From Saprospiraceae bacterium (GTDB lineage: Bacteria; Bacteroidota; Bacteroidia; Chitinophagales; Saprospiraceae): DNA of 64,000 nt. A program made the position numbers and the translations under genes. Under the pieces are notes generated by a model. The model ran no database searches, was not told where the DNA came from, and was given only the letters and a program-made list of their open reading frames with translations. Below, piece by piece: positions 53,449 through 62,456 of this stretch. Position 1 is the stretch's first letter; each line of letters starts with the position of its first letter. The stretch is taken from positions 107,422-171,421 of the forward strand of contig JANQQI010000030.1 of the NCBI GenBank assembly GCA_028285085.1. The letters are read 5' to 3'.

Positions 53449-54041
53449 TCCTAGTTTTAAAATCAGAGTTAAACGTTTATTTAAGAATCGTTAATTAATC
53501 GACATAAACCATTGTTTGATGTTGAACATAAAGCTCAAATTCATTTTTAATTTGACAGATATAATTTGTCCTTGCCTCTGCAAAACAGCCATATTAAATC
53601 CAGCCTTGTACTACACAACATAACACAAAGTAGAATAACCACAGACCATTCCACAGTGGATCAGATAAGCAGTAATTGCTTATTCAAATAAAACTGTTCG
53701 AATTCAATTAATATAAATGGTTGGAATACTAAGGTTGAAACACCTAATTGACAAAACGAATATAATACTTTTCTTAAACAAATACTAAAAAAGCATTTAT
53801 TCGATGAGCATATTTTTTAAAACCCAAAATCAGATGTTAAAATACATCACTAATTGTATTTAGCCATTCAGGTTGATTTCAACCAAAGTATTAAGCTGAC
53901 TTAGTATTGATAAGCAAGAATAATTGTAAAACAAGTAGGCTCTTAGGTTTAGAGCGTTCAGGCGAATTGATGGGTATAATGTAATTACATTTCAAGCAAA
54001 AAGTCAAATATTTTTATTAATTAATCTTAGACTTAACAAAA
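53449..54041. other. 600-base gene-free region
   Basis: The region between the fibre-like protein and the terminator of the GH65 gene is AT-rich. I found no protein-like open frame, no tRNA and no long repeat. It may hold a promoter and a long leader of the fibre-like gene. Confidence 0.4.
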
Positions 54042-54067
54042 AAAGCCCGACAATGTAGCCGGGCTTT
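54042..54067 (-). terminator. Rho-independent terminator after the GH65 gene
   Basis: The stem AAAGCCCG / CGGGCTTT has a 10-base loop and on the minus strand is followed by TTTTGTTAAG. It lies 20 bases past the GH65 stop. Confidence 0.85.
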
Positions 54068-54086
54068 CATTTCTAGTCATTTATTT

Positions 54087-56123
54087 TTATTTCACCGAAA
54101 AGGTTTTCTTATCCTTTCCAACACCTTGTAACGTGAGCGAAGTCCAGCTTTGAGGAAGTGTCGCCTTCAACTGAATAATGCCTTCATCCGTAATATCTAA
54201 GCCACCAAGGCCAGACAGTACAGCCTGCAACATCCCCCCCGCACCGGTGGCGAAGTAGGGATTGGTACCGCCAGCCGTCTCAGAGATCACACCAAACGGA
54301 GGCACTTTATTCGGTTCGTAGCTTTTCACGAATAACTCATGTGCTTTTTCAGCCTCACCCAAGCGGCCATAAAGGGTCGCTAATACAGAAAAGCCCATCG
54401 CCGGCCCATCGGGCGCCATGCGCGGTTCGTAATATTTCAAATCGCGCAAGATCGCTTCGCGCTCGGTGACGATCTTCATCGGATAAGACAGCAAATTCAC
54501 ATCGGCTTGCTTGATCATCACACCGTCGTAGGTTGCATTTTCTCGGGTGGTACCATCGGGAAAAGTCAAAATTGGAATATTATCCGCTACGTGCATCCAA
54601 TCGGGATCGGGCGTTTCGCCTAATTCACGGGCGGCTTGGGTAGCATAAGCCAGTACCGTCTTGGCCATCCCATTGGTATAAGCATTATTATCGATATTCT
54701 CCTCCCACTCGTTAGCACCGATCACATTATTGATATCATAGCGGCCGGGACCATTGCGCTCGACTCGACTTATCCAGAATTTGGCCACTTCCTCCAGCAT
54801 AGGATAACCACGCTCGCGTAGCCATTCCTTATCCTTGGTCACTTGGTAATACTTCCAAAAGGCCCAGCCAATATCTCCAGTAATGTGGTGCTGGAATGGT
54901 CCCGTCAAAGCCCAAACCGGGGTATCCTCCGATCCATCGGCGGAAGATTCCCAAGGGAACATCGCACCATCGTATCCGTGTGAGAAAGCATTTTGCTTAG
55001 CGGCACCCAAACGTTCATAACGGTACTCCAGTAAGGAATGTGCAATATCTGGTTGTAGCATGAGCAGCGGTGGATACATCCAAATCTCAGTATCCCAAAA
55101 AACGTGTCCATTGTAGCCAAGGCCAGATAAGCCCATTGGCGATAAACTGTAAGCAGTCCCTTTGCGTGCAAAAGAATAGAGATGGTAGATCGCAAAGCGC
55201 ACATCACGCTGCGCCTGCAAATCGCCTTCGATCAGGATATCACTTTCCCAGAGTTTGGCCCAGGCGGCATCGTGGCGACGGAGTAGACGCTCAGTCCCTT
55301 CCAGAGCACCAAAGATGGTCAGTCGTTCTGCCTCGTTGTGCGGATCGTCGTAGTGCTCCGTCGAACAAGTCGAAGCAACTAGCGCGAAGCGATAGGTCTC
55401 ACCCGCTTTAAGCTTTTTGTAAAACTTGGCGAGATGCATATTGTAATCCCAATCTTCGTGAATGACATCGGGCTCATTACCGTGTGACTCCGGGAAGATA
55501 AAACTGGTAGAGGCCGCCAGTTTGTGTTTTCCTGAGGGACTATCGGCAACGGAAGTCATAAGCGGAATTTTGACGTGTGGCCGATCTATCTCGGCGAAAT
55601 AATTACGCACGTCACCGAGATGATTTGGAGCTTCGAGGACACTCATCGGTGTAATTTCACAGTCCTGCTTTGCGGTAATTTCCACAATCACCAAAGAAGT
55701 ATAGGGCAGATGCCGCAGCGACATCATCGTATGCTTTACTTCCACTTTATCGTAAGCTTCAAAAGTGGTCGTCAAGGCCGCCCGTTTCATGTCCAACACT
55801 TGCGCGTAATTTTTGATGACTTTGCGATCCACACGACGGCGGTCCACATCCAGATTTAGATTGACGTGGTTGAAGGTTTTGAGGATATTTGATACGCGTC
55901 CGCGCTGGTAGTAATCGTAAACACCATTGAGGACGACATCCTGCACGCGCATGGGCTCAGGCGAGGACACTAGTCCAACCATACCATTTGCGCAGGTGAC
56001 ACCATAATATTCGTTAGGATCAATATCCTGGGCAACGATGTGCCAGGGGGAATTTGAGTAATCTTGTGCGGGCAAAGTAAAGGCAGCCAGCACAAATGCC
56101 AGGGTCAAGATGCTAAGTTTCAT
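54087..56123 (-). CDS. Secreted GH65-family glycoside hydrolase/phosphorylase-like enzyme
   Basis: The 678-residue protein starts at MKLSILTLAFVLAAFTLPAQ, a signal peptide; an in-frame start 36 codons upstream is less likely. The (alpha/alpha)6 barrel carries GLGYNGHVFWDTEIWMYPPL, ALTGPFQHHITGDIGWAFWK and the catalytic Glu block NVIGANEWEENIDNNAYTNG. This fits GH65 (trehalase, kojibiose or maltose phosphorylase, glucosylglycerol-type enzymes). Exported location suggests a hydrolase acting in the periplasm. No carbohydrate operon surrounds it. Confidence 0.87.
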   Translation of the reverse strand: MKLSILTLAFVLAAFTLPAQDYSNSPWHIVAQDIDPNEYYGVTCANGMVGLVSSPEPMRVQDVVLNGVYDYYQRGRVSNILKTFNHVNLNLDVDRRRVDRKVIKNYAQVLDMKRAALTTTFEAYDKVEVKHTMMSLRHLPYTSLVIVEITAKQDCEITPMSVLEAPNHLGDVRNYFAEIDRPHVKIPLMTSVADSPSGKHKLAASTSFIFPESHGNEPDVIHEDWDYNMHLAKFYKKLKAGETYRFALVASTCSTEHYDDPHNEAERLTIFGALEGTERLLRRHDAAWAKLWESDILIEGDLQAQRDVRFAIYHLYSFARKGTAYSLSPMGLSGLGYNGHVFWDTEIWMYPPLLMLQPDIAHSLLEYRYERLGAAKQNAFSHGYDGAMFPWESSADGSEDTPVWALTGPFQHHITGDIGWAFWKYYQVTKDKEWLRERGYPMLEEVAKFWISRVERNGPGRYDINNVIGANEWEENIDNNAYTNGMAKTVLAYATQAARELGETPDPDWMHVADNIPILTFPDGTTRENATYDGVMIKQADVNLLSYPMKIVTEREAILRDLKYYEPRMAPDGPAMGFSVLATLYGRLGEAEKAHELFVKSYEPNKVPPFGVISETAGGTNPYFATGAGGMLQAVLSGLGGLDITDEGIIQLKATLPQSWTSLTLQGVGKDKKTFSVK

Positions 56124-56336
56124 ACCGTTTTTTTTGTCAACGATTATACAAAAAATAAGCGCCACTCCCAATGGAATGGCGCTAAATTTCGTAGATATAC
56201 GAACCGCCTTAAGCGATCTCGATTTGTTCAAAGTTTATTCTAAAAATATTGGTAGCCCAAACATCCAAATGCACTACCGTAAGTAAAACAATCTGAGAGC
56301 TTATAGAAACTATTAATAGCGTCTATAAGTCAGTTT

Positions 56337-57830
56337 TTAGTACTTCATTAATTTTTCAGAATGAATAGTTTGTCCAGCTGCATTTGTAACCACGACAAAG
56401 TAAATTCCTCCAGAATAATGGCTCGTATCTAAAGCTGATGCACCTTGCAGTAAAGTCGTTTCCACTTTTTCACCAAGTGCATTAAAAACGGAGACTTGGA
56501 ACATCTGATCCATCAGGCCATTATTCACATTGAGTTCTAGCTTATTATTAAATGGATTTGGAAATATGGAAACGGCAGCTTCCGGCAAACTCGGGTTTTC
56601 AGCTAATCCCAATCCGCCCCAAGGATCATCAGTAGGGCAATAATCCGGATAATTGACGTATACGGTCCACGTTTGAGTCGCTCCACTACCGCAGTACTCA
56701 CTTAGAGGTGTTACTTTGACTGTAGCTACAAATTTTCTGGTCGTTAAGGTGGACAAACATAAGGTTGATCCATCAGAGCTCCCGATTATTTTGGAAGAAC
56801 TACTCGTCACTTCGTAACCGTTGACACATGGTACATTGGCAAAATCGAAACAATTCTCAAACGCATCTAAACAGATATACTGTAAATCCAAAGGTGGAAC
56901 CGAAGGAATTTCGGGTACAGTGCAATCCAGGTTAAAGGTACCAGATAGTGTCTTCGTTTTATTACAAACTGAGGTTATAGTAGCTGCAACGGTAACCATT
57001 TGGTCGGATGAGCCGATAATTGTCGCATAGTAATAATCATTATCCTCGGAGGTAATAATCCCATCATCTGATGGTTGCATTGGTGTACTCCACGAAATAC
57101 TGGAAAGACATTCTGATTTCAAGACTTTTAGTCGTAGTTCGCCACAGCTGGTTTCGTCTTCAATTTCCAGCGGCAATTCATCTCGCATGTGTGCCACCTG
57201 ATAATCGTAGTAAATTTCATCAATCCAGGCATGATAAAACCAAAACATAGCCGCCATAGGGGAGGTAGCCATTGGCCCCATCACTCCTCCGATTGTCGTA
57301 TGAACAGCGTTATGCTGCCCTTCCAATAGATTGGAAAACACATCAACATTTGTAAGGGTGCACAATTTTTCACAGGTATCAAAATCGTCAAAATCAATTT
57401 GCGAATTATCAGTTAAGCATAATGGATTTTGCACGCTAAAGTCAGAATAAAAGTCTGCGTCCTCAGGATCACAAAACGCCTCGGGTGCCAATAAGGCCAT
57501 CGGCAGACAATCTTTCGTCACATCCCAGGCCGGAAAAGGAACATATTTATCTCCACCAGGAATGGTTAATAAATAATCTTCCAACCCAGCAATGTAATCC
57601 CTATGCCAACTTAGGAAAAATTCTGTTCCGGTAGCGTGTGCTCCGGAGGTCATATGCTCCTCGATGTGGTCACAGACGTAAGGCATCATCATTGAAATCA
57701 ATTCTTCTAAATCAATATTAATAGATGTGACTGACGGTCGTCGTCCCGCATAAACATTAGAGGTTGAAAAAAAGGTAAGGCAAAAGGTAGTAATGGCGCA
57801 GACCCACGCCAGGGTGCGTTTAGTTTTCAT
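56337..57830 (-). CDS. T9SS-secreted tyrosinase-like (type 3 copper) protein
   Basis: The 497-residue protein has a signal peptide (residues 5-28). Copper site A is at about residues 55-79 (HIEEHM, GAHATGTEFFLSWHRDYI) and copper site B at about 178-220 (EGQHNAVHTT and MFWFYHAWIDEIYYDY), in the style of the tyrosinase central domain. A linker with repeated Cys and the type A T9SS sorting domain (VSIFPNPFNNKLELNVNNGL) follow. It would oxidise phenolic substrates outside the cell; melanin-like pigment or cross-linking roles are possible. Substrate is not predictable. Confidence 0.88.
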   Translation of the reverse strand: MKTKRTLAWVCAITTFCLTFFSTSNVYAGRRPSVTSINIDLEELISMMMPYVCDHIEEHMTSGAHATGTEFFLSWHRDYIAGLEDYLLTIPGGDKYVPFPAWDVTKDCLPMALLAPEAFCDPEDADFYSDFSVQNPLCLTDNSQIDFDDFDTCEKLCTLTNVDVFSNLLEGQHNAVHTTIGGVMGPMATSPMAAMFWFYHAWIDEIYYDYQVAHMRDELPLEIEDETSCGELRLKVLKSECLSSISWSTPMQPSDDGIITSEDNDYYYATIIGSSDQMVTVAATITSVCNKTKTLSGTFNLDCTVPEIPSVPPLDLQYICLDAFENCFDFANVPCVNGYEVTSSSSKIIGSSDGSTLCLSTLTTRKFVATVKVTPLSEYCGSGATQTWTVYVNYPDYCPTDDPWGGLGLAENPSLPEAAVSIFPNPFNNKLELNVNNGLMDQMFQVSVFNALGEKVETTLLQGASALDTSHYSGGIYFVVVTNAAGQTIHSEKLMKY

Positions 57831-58302
57831 AATACTTTATATTTTATTTCCTCTTTAACGCATTTGGAAGTTGCGGCCTACTTCTTTTTTAAGTGGTTTC
57901 GGCTTTGCCCACTTGGATGTTTTAGTGGCATAAAATTAATTTTTTTTGTAAAAAAGAAAAAAATAAAGTATTAAAAATATCGACTCCTGTTTACTTGCTC
58001 TTAAGTCAGTTAATTTTAGAGAGAGGGAATTATTTAAAGATATCTTATCACTCTGGCTCAGATTTAGGCAGGCAAAAACAGTTAATCATCTATCGACTTT
58101 GACGACCTCATTATAGTCTTAGGCATTATCAATTGCATCATTTTAAAAAGTAATCGTCCACGCCGAGTACTTCAGCGTGGACGATTAAAAGGTATTCGAA
58201 AATAATCTATTAATTGGTCTACGAGCCAATTGGCAATAGTCGAGATTTAATTTTCAACCAAAAGATTTTCCTCAAATACAAAGTAGGAAATTTTGGTCAG
58301 AA
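57831..58302. other. 470-base intergenic region
   Basis: This AT-rich gap lies between the tyrosinase start and the stop of the small secreted protein gene. It contains the terminator at 58151-58187 and should hold the tyrosinase promoter, with TTTAGTGG and similar AT-rich sequence but no clear -7 box. No gene is visible. Confidence 0.4.
58151..58187 (-). terminator. Rho-independent terminator
   Basis: A perfect 13-base stem TAATCGTCCACGC / GCGTGGACGATTA with an 11-base loop is followed on the minus strand by CTTTTTAAAA. It lies 116 bases beyond the small secreted protein gene, so the transcript has a long 3' end. Confidence 0.8.
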
Positions 58303-58734
58303 TTAGCAGCCGGGATAGAATGTTGGACAGCCCGTAGTAGTTCCCGATGCACCACAAGCGTTGTAAGTTACCGTCACCGTGCCTGGTCCAAAGACAGTGA
58401 TGCAGACGTAATGCGTTGTTTGCCCCGCAATGGTTTTTGGATACAAGCCAGGACCATCGTCCTGATCAACAGTTAGACGGGTCACATCCAGCAAATCATC
58501 AATTACTTCAACCAACCAGTCTGAAGTGGTATTTTCAGTAATGTCAAAGGTAGCGGCACAAGCGCATTTATCTGGCGCCAAGTCCGTCGCAGTAAGTTCC
58601 TCCAAACTATAGATAAAAGTTTGTTGGATTTCCGCATCGGGAGAAGTAGTTGAATTTGTGCTCGTAGGTGTAGAGAAAGCTAAGCCGATTCCCAGAAATA
58701 AAATAAGTGTGATAGAGGGAAATGCATTTTTCAT
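58303..58734 (-). CDS. Small secreted protein with Cys-rich C-terminus
   Basis: The 143-residue protein starts at MKNAFPSITLILFLGIGLAF, a signal peptide; the longer in-frame start is not signal-like. The mature part begins with a Thr/Ser-rich linker and ends in a beta-rich segment (YVCITVFGPGTVTVTYNACG, ASGTTTGCPTFYPGC) with six cysteines overall. Function is not recognised. It lies 149 bases downstream of the LytTR regulator gene on the same strand. Confidence 0.65.
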   Translation of the reverse strand: MKNAFPSITLILFLGIGLAFSTPTSTNSTTSPDAEIQQTFIYSLEELTATDLAPDKCACAATFDITENTTSDWLVEVIDDLLDVTRLTVDQDDGPGLYPKTIAGQTTHYVCITVFGPGTVTVTYNACGASGTTTGCPTFYPGC

Positions 58735-58882
58735 TGGAATAAATTTTAGGGTAAAAAAATACAACCCAATGTTGTGCTTAATTTTCCGAGAATTCAATTG
58801 GTATTATTTAAACGGTACAAATAAATTTTGAGCGTGCTGTTTTCCATGTTAAGTGTTATTTAAAAATACACTTCAATTATTC

Positions 58883-59233
58883 TTAATTTAATTCAGTCCA
58901 GCCAATACATTTCAGAAATTGCTCTTTCCTACGTACTGAAACATTCAAATGGATGCCATTCTCCAACACCACATAACCTCCTCTTCCCCGTACGTATTGT
59001 TTTATCCATCGAAGGTTGATTAAATACTTACGATGAATCCTACAAAAAGATTGACGTCGCAAATGCTTTTCAATTTTGGTAAGCGAATAGGTTATTACTT
59101 TTTTAGACTTATTTTTAAAATATAGAATTGAGTAATTTCCATCCGCCTCGCAGTATGTTAATTCATTCAAATAAATAAAATCCAATCCCTTCAATGTTGG
59201 GACGACCATTTTAGGGTGATCACCATTAATCAT
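58883..59233 (-). CDS. LytTR DNA-binding domain protein
   Basis: The 116-residue protein is essentially a single LytTR domain: FIYLNELTYCEADGNYSILY, TYSLTKIEKHLRRQSFCRIH and RKYLINLRWIKQYVRGRGGY, followed by NGIHLNVSVRRKEQF. The response-receiver domain usual in LytTR response regulators is absent. I used the ATG giving MINGDHPKMVVPTLKG; a TTG 48 bases upstream is less likely. It may bind promoters of the adjacent secreted protein. Confidence 0.85.
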   Translation of the reverse strand: MINGDHPKMVVPTLKGLDFIYLNELTYCEADGNYSILYFKNKSKKVITYSLTKIEKHLRRQSFCRIHRKYLINLRWIKQYVRGRGGYVVLENGIHLNVSVRRKEQFLKCIGWTELN

Positions 59234-59566
59234 AGTCAAGTGCTTTGGAGTTATTAAAGAAATAATACGATCCTGTACCAAAATGTATCAAATCATTTTG
59301 GCAAAACCGAGTATGGGTATGGAATGCCCATGTGTTTAAACTCTGTTTGGATGAATTTCAACAATAATCAAAATACACGAAAACGATAATTACACGCTGC
59401 ATATAAATGATCGCACAGTTGTTAAGCTAGAGTGAATAGTAATCAATTATTTTGCAGTAATGGCAAGTGTGGTTGAAAACACCATAATCAACCCATTAAC
59501 AAGATAATTAATTTTTCACCCAATTGCAGCTATTCCCTAGCTTTTGTTAGTGATTATAAAAAAGAA

Positions 59567-60622
59567 TTATCGTAACAGCCAACCAACTCCGATACGAACA
59601 TTTGGAAAATGTGGATAAGCTAGTTCAGCTCTCAGATAACATTGTTCGGACAAATGCCAATCTAGTCCAGCACCTAATTCAAGGCGATGATTAATGCGTT
59701 GGTCAAAAGGAAATACCTTGTGGTCGACATTGAGTGGCAAAGTAATTACCGACCACCCGGCAAACGTATAGGGGCTTAATCTTTGGGATTGCACTGGCAG
59801 ACGGTAACTAGTACGTAGTGTAAAGGAAGTCATTTTATACGCTGCTTCGCCCGTCTTGCGACGGCCGACCACATGTTCAAAGCTAAACCCAAGCCCCCAC
59901 TGTTTACCGCCCATTTCAACGGCCGCACCTCGGCCGATCCCACCGTAGTCTTGGTGGTAGGCCATCGGTAAACTTGCAAAGGCTGTAACCCGCCCGACTG
60001 TACGGCGGCTCTTTTCCTGATCTTCTTGGTAGGCCGCCGGCGACATGAATTTGTTGTACGTCAAAACTTGCGCGACCAAATCCCGATAACGATACCGTAG
60101 ATTGGTCGGCACATTGACCTCTATACAATCGGCCATAAGCTGGGTTAATTGGCTTACGAACTCTTCTTCACAAAGCGTCACGATTACTTCGCCTGATTTT
60201 TTCACAAAATATACGCCCGGTTGATCCGGCAGGGTGTAAAGGTTCATTTCACCTTGGACAATTCGGCGCAGAAATACTTGCCGTTCCTGCGGATATTCTT
60301 TCTGCTTTCGATCCTTTAGTACATACTCTACATGATGACTTTCGAAGGTATCTCCATCACTAAACCGAAAGCTACGTAGCTCAACGGGGCGATAAACTCG
60401 GTGCTGTTTTTCATCTTTAGCCCGGAAGCTGACGCCCTTACAAAGCAAATCAACCCGTTGATCGCGTAAATGGCCTGAGATGGTGTCCCCGGCCAGAGTA
60501 ATTATAAATTCATTTTGAGCAATGGTCGTAGTAGGAAAGTAGTAAGCACATAGGACGATCAAGCCTACGAACGCCAAGAGGGTGCGGAAGTTTTGCATAG
60601 CTTTTTTTCTTTGGTTTGACAT
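59567..60622 (-). CDS. Secreted/outer-membrane protein of unknown function
   Basis: The 351-residue protein has a signal peptide (TLLAFVGLIVLCAYYFPTTT). The N-terminal half (FIITLAGDTISGHLRDQRVD, LCKGVSFRAKD, VELRSFRFSDGDTF) resembles an unknown repeat used in Bacteroidota. The second half has beta-strand alternation (TFAGWSVITLPLNVDHKVFP, LELGAGLDWHLSEQCYLRAE) suggesting an outer-membrane barrel. An ATG 24 bases downstream is an alternative start. It is transcribed divergently from the EAD11-like gene. Confidence 0.7.
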   Translation of the reverse strand: MSNQRKKAMQNFRTLLAFVGLIVLCAYYFPTTTIAQNEFIITLAGDTISGHLRDQRVDLLCKGVSFRAKDEKQHRVYRPVELRSFRFSDGDTFESHHVEYVLKDRKQKEYPQERQVFLRRIVQGEMNLYTLPDQPGVYFVKKSGEVIVTLCEEEFVSQLTQLMADCIEVNVPTNLRYRYRDLVAQVLTYNKFMSPAAYQEDQEKSRRTVGRVTAFASLPMAYHQDYGGIGRGAAVEMGGKQWGLGFSFEHVVGRRKTGEAAYKMTSFTLRTSYRLPVQSQRLSPYTFAGWSVITLPLNVDHKVFPFDQRINHRLELGAGLDWHLSEQCYLRAELAYPHFPNVRIGVGWLLR

Positions 60623-60754
60623 AGGATATTAGTTTTTCACCATCCTAGTCTGGAGTTTTCCTACGATTGATAACGTATATCAAGGGGTGGATAATTGCAT
60701 TTACCTATTATTTTTTATTCCAACCTATTAGATCATCAAAACTATAGAAGTATC

Positions 60755-61165
60755 ATGACTACCCTGAACATTGACCGTATTCGGTTACGCTTCAAGCGTT
60801 TGTTAGCCACAGATGGCATCGCCGCACTATTACAAACCTTAGACAAGGCACTACGCCACGACCGATTGATTTTTGACACCTTCATCGTCGTGAGCAGCGA
60901 GCACCAACAACTTGAACGAGATATTACCTTGCATGGACTGGCGTTCAATCTAAAGATTGAAGCCTTGGCTAAAGTCCGTCGAAAGCTGATGCTATTGATC
61001 TGTGATCTGGAGCTTGAAGATCTAAGTGATTATTTCCTTGATAAGCATTTACCAAGACCATGGAAAAGCACATTGCAACAGATTAGAAGAATACCGTTGC
61101 GCAAAACGATGCACCAAATTTTAGAGCAGGTCCGACATTGGGGAAGGCATTTGCGGATGATGTAG
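60755..61165 (+). CDS. Effector-associated domain 11 (EAD11)-like protein
   Basis: The 136-residue protein starts at the ATG giving MTTLNIDRIRLRFKRLLATD, with an upstream in-frame ATG less likely. Residues 5-88 match the EAD11 pattern: GIAALLQTLDKALRHDRLIF, DTFIVVSSEHQQLERDITLH, GLAFNLKIEALAKVRRKLML, with the 'NKIR-like' helix as VRRKLMLLICDLELED. The C-terminal 45 residues are basic and unassigned. EADs are small helical domains that link NTPases, peptidases and other effectors in bacterial conflict systems. This copy stands alone with no effector domain in the same or adjacent genes. Confidence in the domain is moderate because it rests on reading only. Confidence 0.6.
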   Translation: MTTLNIDRIRLRFKRLLATDGIAALLQTLDKALRHDRLIFDTFIVVSSEHQQLERDITLHGLAFNLKIEALAKVRRKLMLLICDLELEDLSDYFLDKHLPRPWKSTLQQIRRIPLRKTMHQILEQVRHWGRHLRMM

Positions 61166-61372
61166 ATGGAGATCCTCACACTTCCCACGAGTATTCCAAC
61201 GTTGAGAAAATGACAGAGTCATTTTCTCTCTGGGAAACTCCAATAATAAACCATTATTCTCTTCCATACTGCCGAAAATAAAAGATCCCTTCTGACCCAG
61301 CGTTCTAGATCAAAAGGGAAAGGAAAGTGTTCGTCTATATCCGAAAAACGATAATAATTTTATTCTAAAGCA

Positions 61373-62230
61373 CTAATACCGCCTGCCTTTTAATTTAAAG
61401 GTCCGTACCATATTAAAACCAAATTGAATATCTCCATTCATCCAATTCCCGGTAGTCTCACCGATAAATTGTTTTTCGATCATCCCGGCAGCATTGGTAA
61501 AATGTAATTGAAACACATGGCTTCCTGTATTGAGATCCAGCCCAAAAGTGAGTGCATTTTTTTGTCCCTGCGGCAAATCACCGGGCATGGTATAATAGTA
61601 CTCAGCGGTAAAAGCCCAGTTTTTGGAAATCTGAAATTTACCCGCGGCGCCAAGTACGAATTTATCATTGGGGATAGTCGTTGTTTCAACGAGATTCAAA
61701 TGCAGAAAGGTTGGCATCAATTGTACCGAAAGACGATCACTAAGTTTACGCGCAATCAGCAATTGATGTGTGTAGGACAGTCGATTTTGGTACGACAAAG
61801 GACGCGCCGGATCACTAGCCTTCAAACTATTATACGCCAGACTAGAAAAAGCTGTCACCGATACGGGCATTCCACCTTGGCCGGAAGCGCCTTGACGAAG
61901 TAAGCGTAGTTTTAAAAATCCATCGAATTCTTTTCCCAACGAACTACGCCCCAGTCCTATATTGAGCCAATCCCTTACCCCATAATCCAAGCCCAATCGA
62001 ATATTGGCCTGATCAAGTCCAAAGAGCTCATAAGCCCCATCATTAATTCGGCCAAAGCGATGACCGATTATCATTTCCATTTCGCCTTCTTGTAGCGTTT
62101 CAACAGAATGCCCGTTGGCTACGCGCGTTCCACGGAACATACCATGTGCGTATTTAATTGGTGTCGTGGTCTGTGCTAAGAGGGATAATCCCAATCCGCA
62201 GAATAGACCAAGGAACAGTATCCTTTTCAT
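61373..62230 (-). CDS. DUF5777-type beta-barrel protein
   Basis: The 285-residue protein starts at MKRILFLGLFCGLGLSLLAQ. The mature part begins YAHGMFRGTRVANGHSVETL, then GEMEMIIGHRFGRINDGAYE, the pattern of the DUF5777 family of outer-membrane barrels, and alternates strands to the C-terminus (VFQLHFTNAAGMIEKQFIGE). The family is common next to cytochrome c and YceI genes. Here it follows the cytochrome genes on the same strand. Confidence 0.8.
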   Translation of the reverse strand: MKRILFLGLFCGLGLSLLAQTTTPIKYAHGMFRGTRVANGHSVETLQEGEMEMIIGHRFGRINDGAYELFGLDQANIRLGLDYGVRDWLNIGLGRSSLGKEFDGFLKLRLLRQGASGQGGMPVSVTAFSSLAYNSLKASDPARPLSYQNRLSYTHQLLIARKLSDRLSVQLMPTFLHLNLVETTTIPNDKFVLGAAGKFQISKNWAFTAEYYYTMPGDLPQGQKNALTFGLDLNTGSHVFQLHFTNAAGMIEKQFIGETTGNWMNGDIQFGFNMVRTFKLKGRRY

Positions 62231-62274
62231 GTATTTGGTCGTTATCAAGTGGTAAAGTTTAAAAAATACGGGAG

Positions 62275-62356
62275 CCCGTTAATCCATTCCCCTCGGCACT
62301 TCTTACCATACAGCTTTATTATTTTAAATAAGCCTCGGGGAAGGATTAACTACGGG
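62275..62356 (-). terminator. Long imperfect hairpin, terminator-like
   Basis: An imperfect inverted repeat spans 82 bases: CCCGTTAATCCATTCCCC on the left and GGGGAAGGATTAACTACGGG on the right. On the minus strand it is followed by ATTTTTTAAAC. It lies between the cytochrome gene and the DUF5777 gene and may end or attenuate the cytochrome transcript. Confidence 0.55.
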
Positions 62357-62456
62357 TCATTTGACAAGAAAATTTGAAATTTAGGGTTAATGAAATTGTT
62401 AAAAAAAAGTTTATAGTTGACGAATATCCGTTCCTTGGTTGTATAGGAAAATACGC

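Noticed and set aside
55070..55411. 113-codon frame on the plus strand antisense to the GH65 gene
   Set aside because: Composition (Arg, His, Ser rich) is that of an antisense shadow of a strong coding gene.
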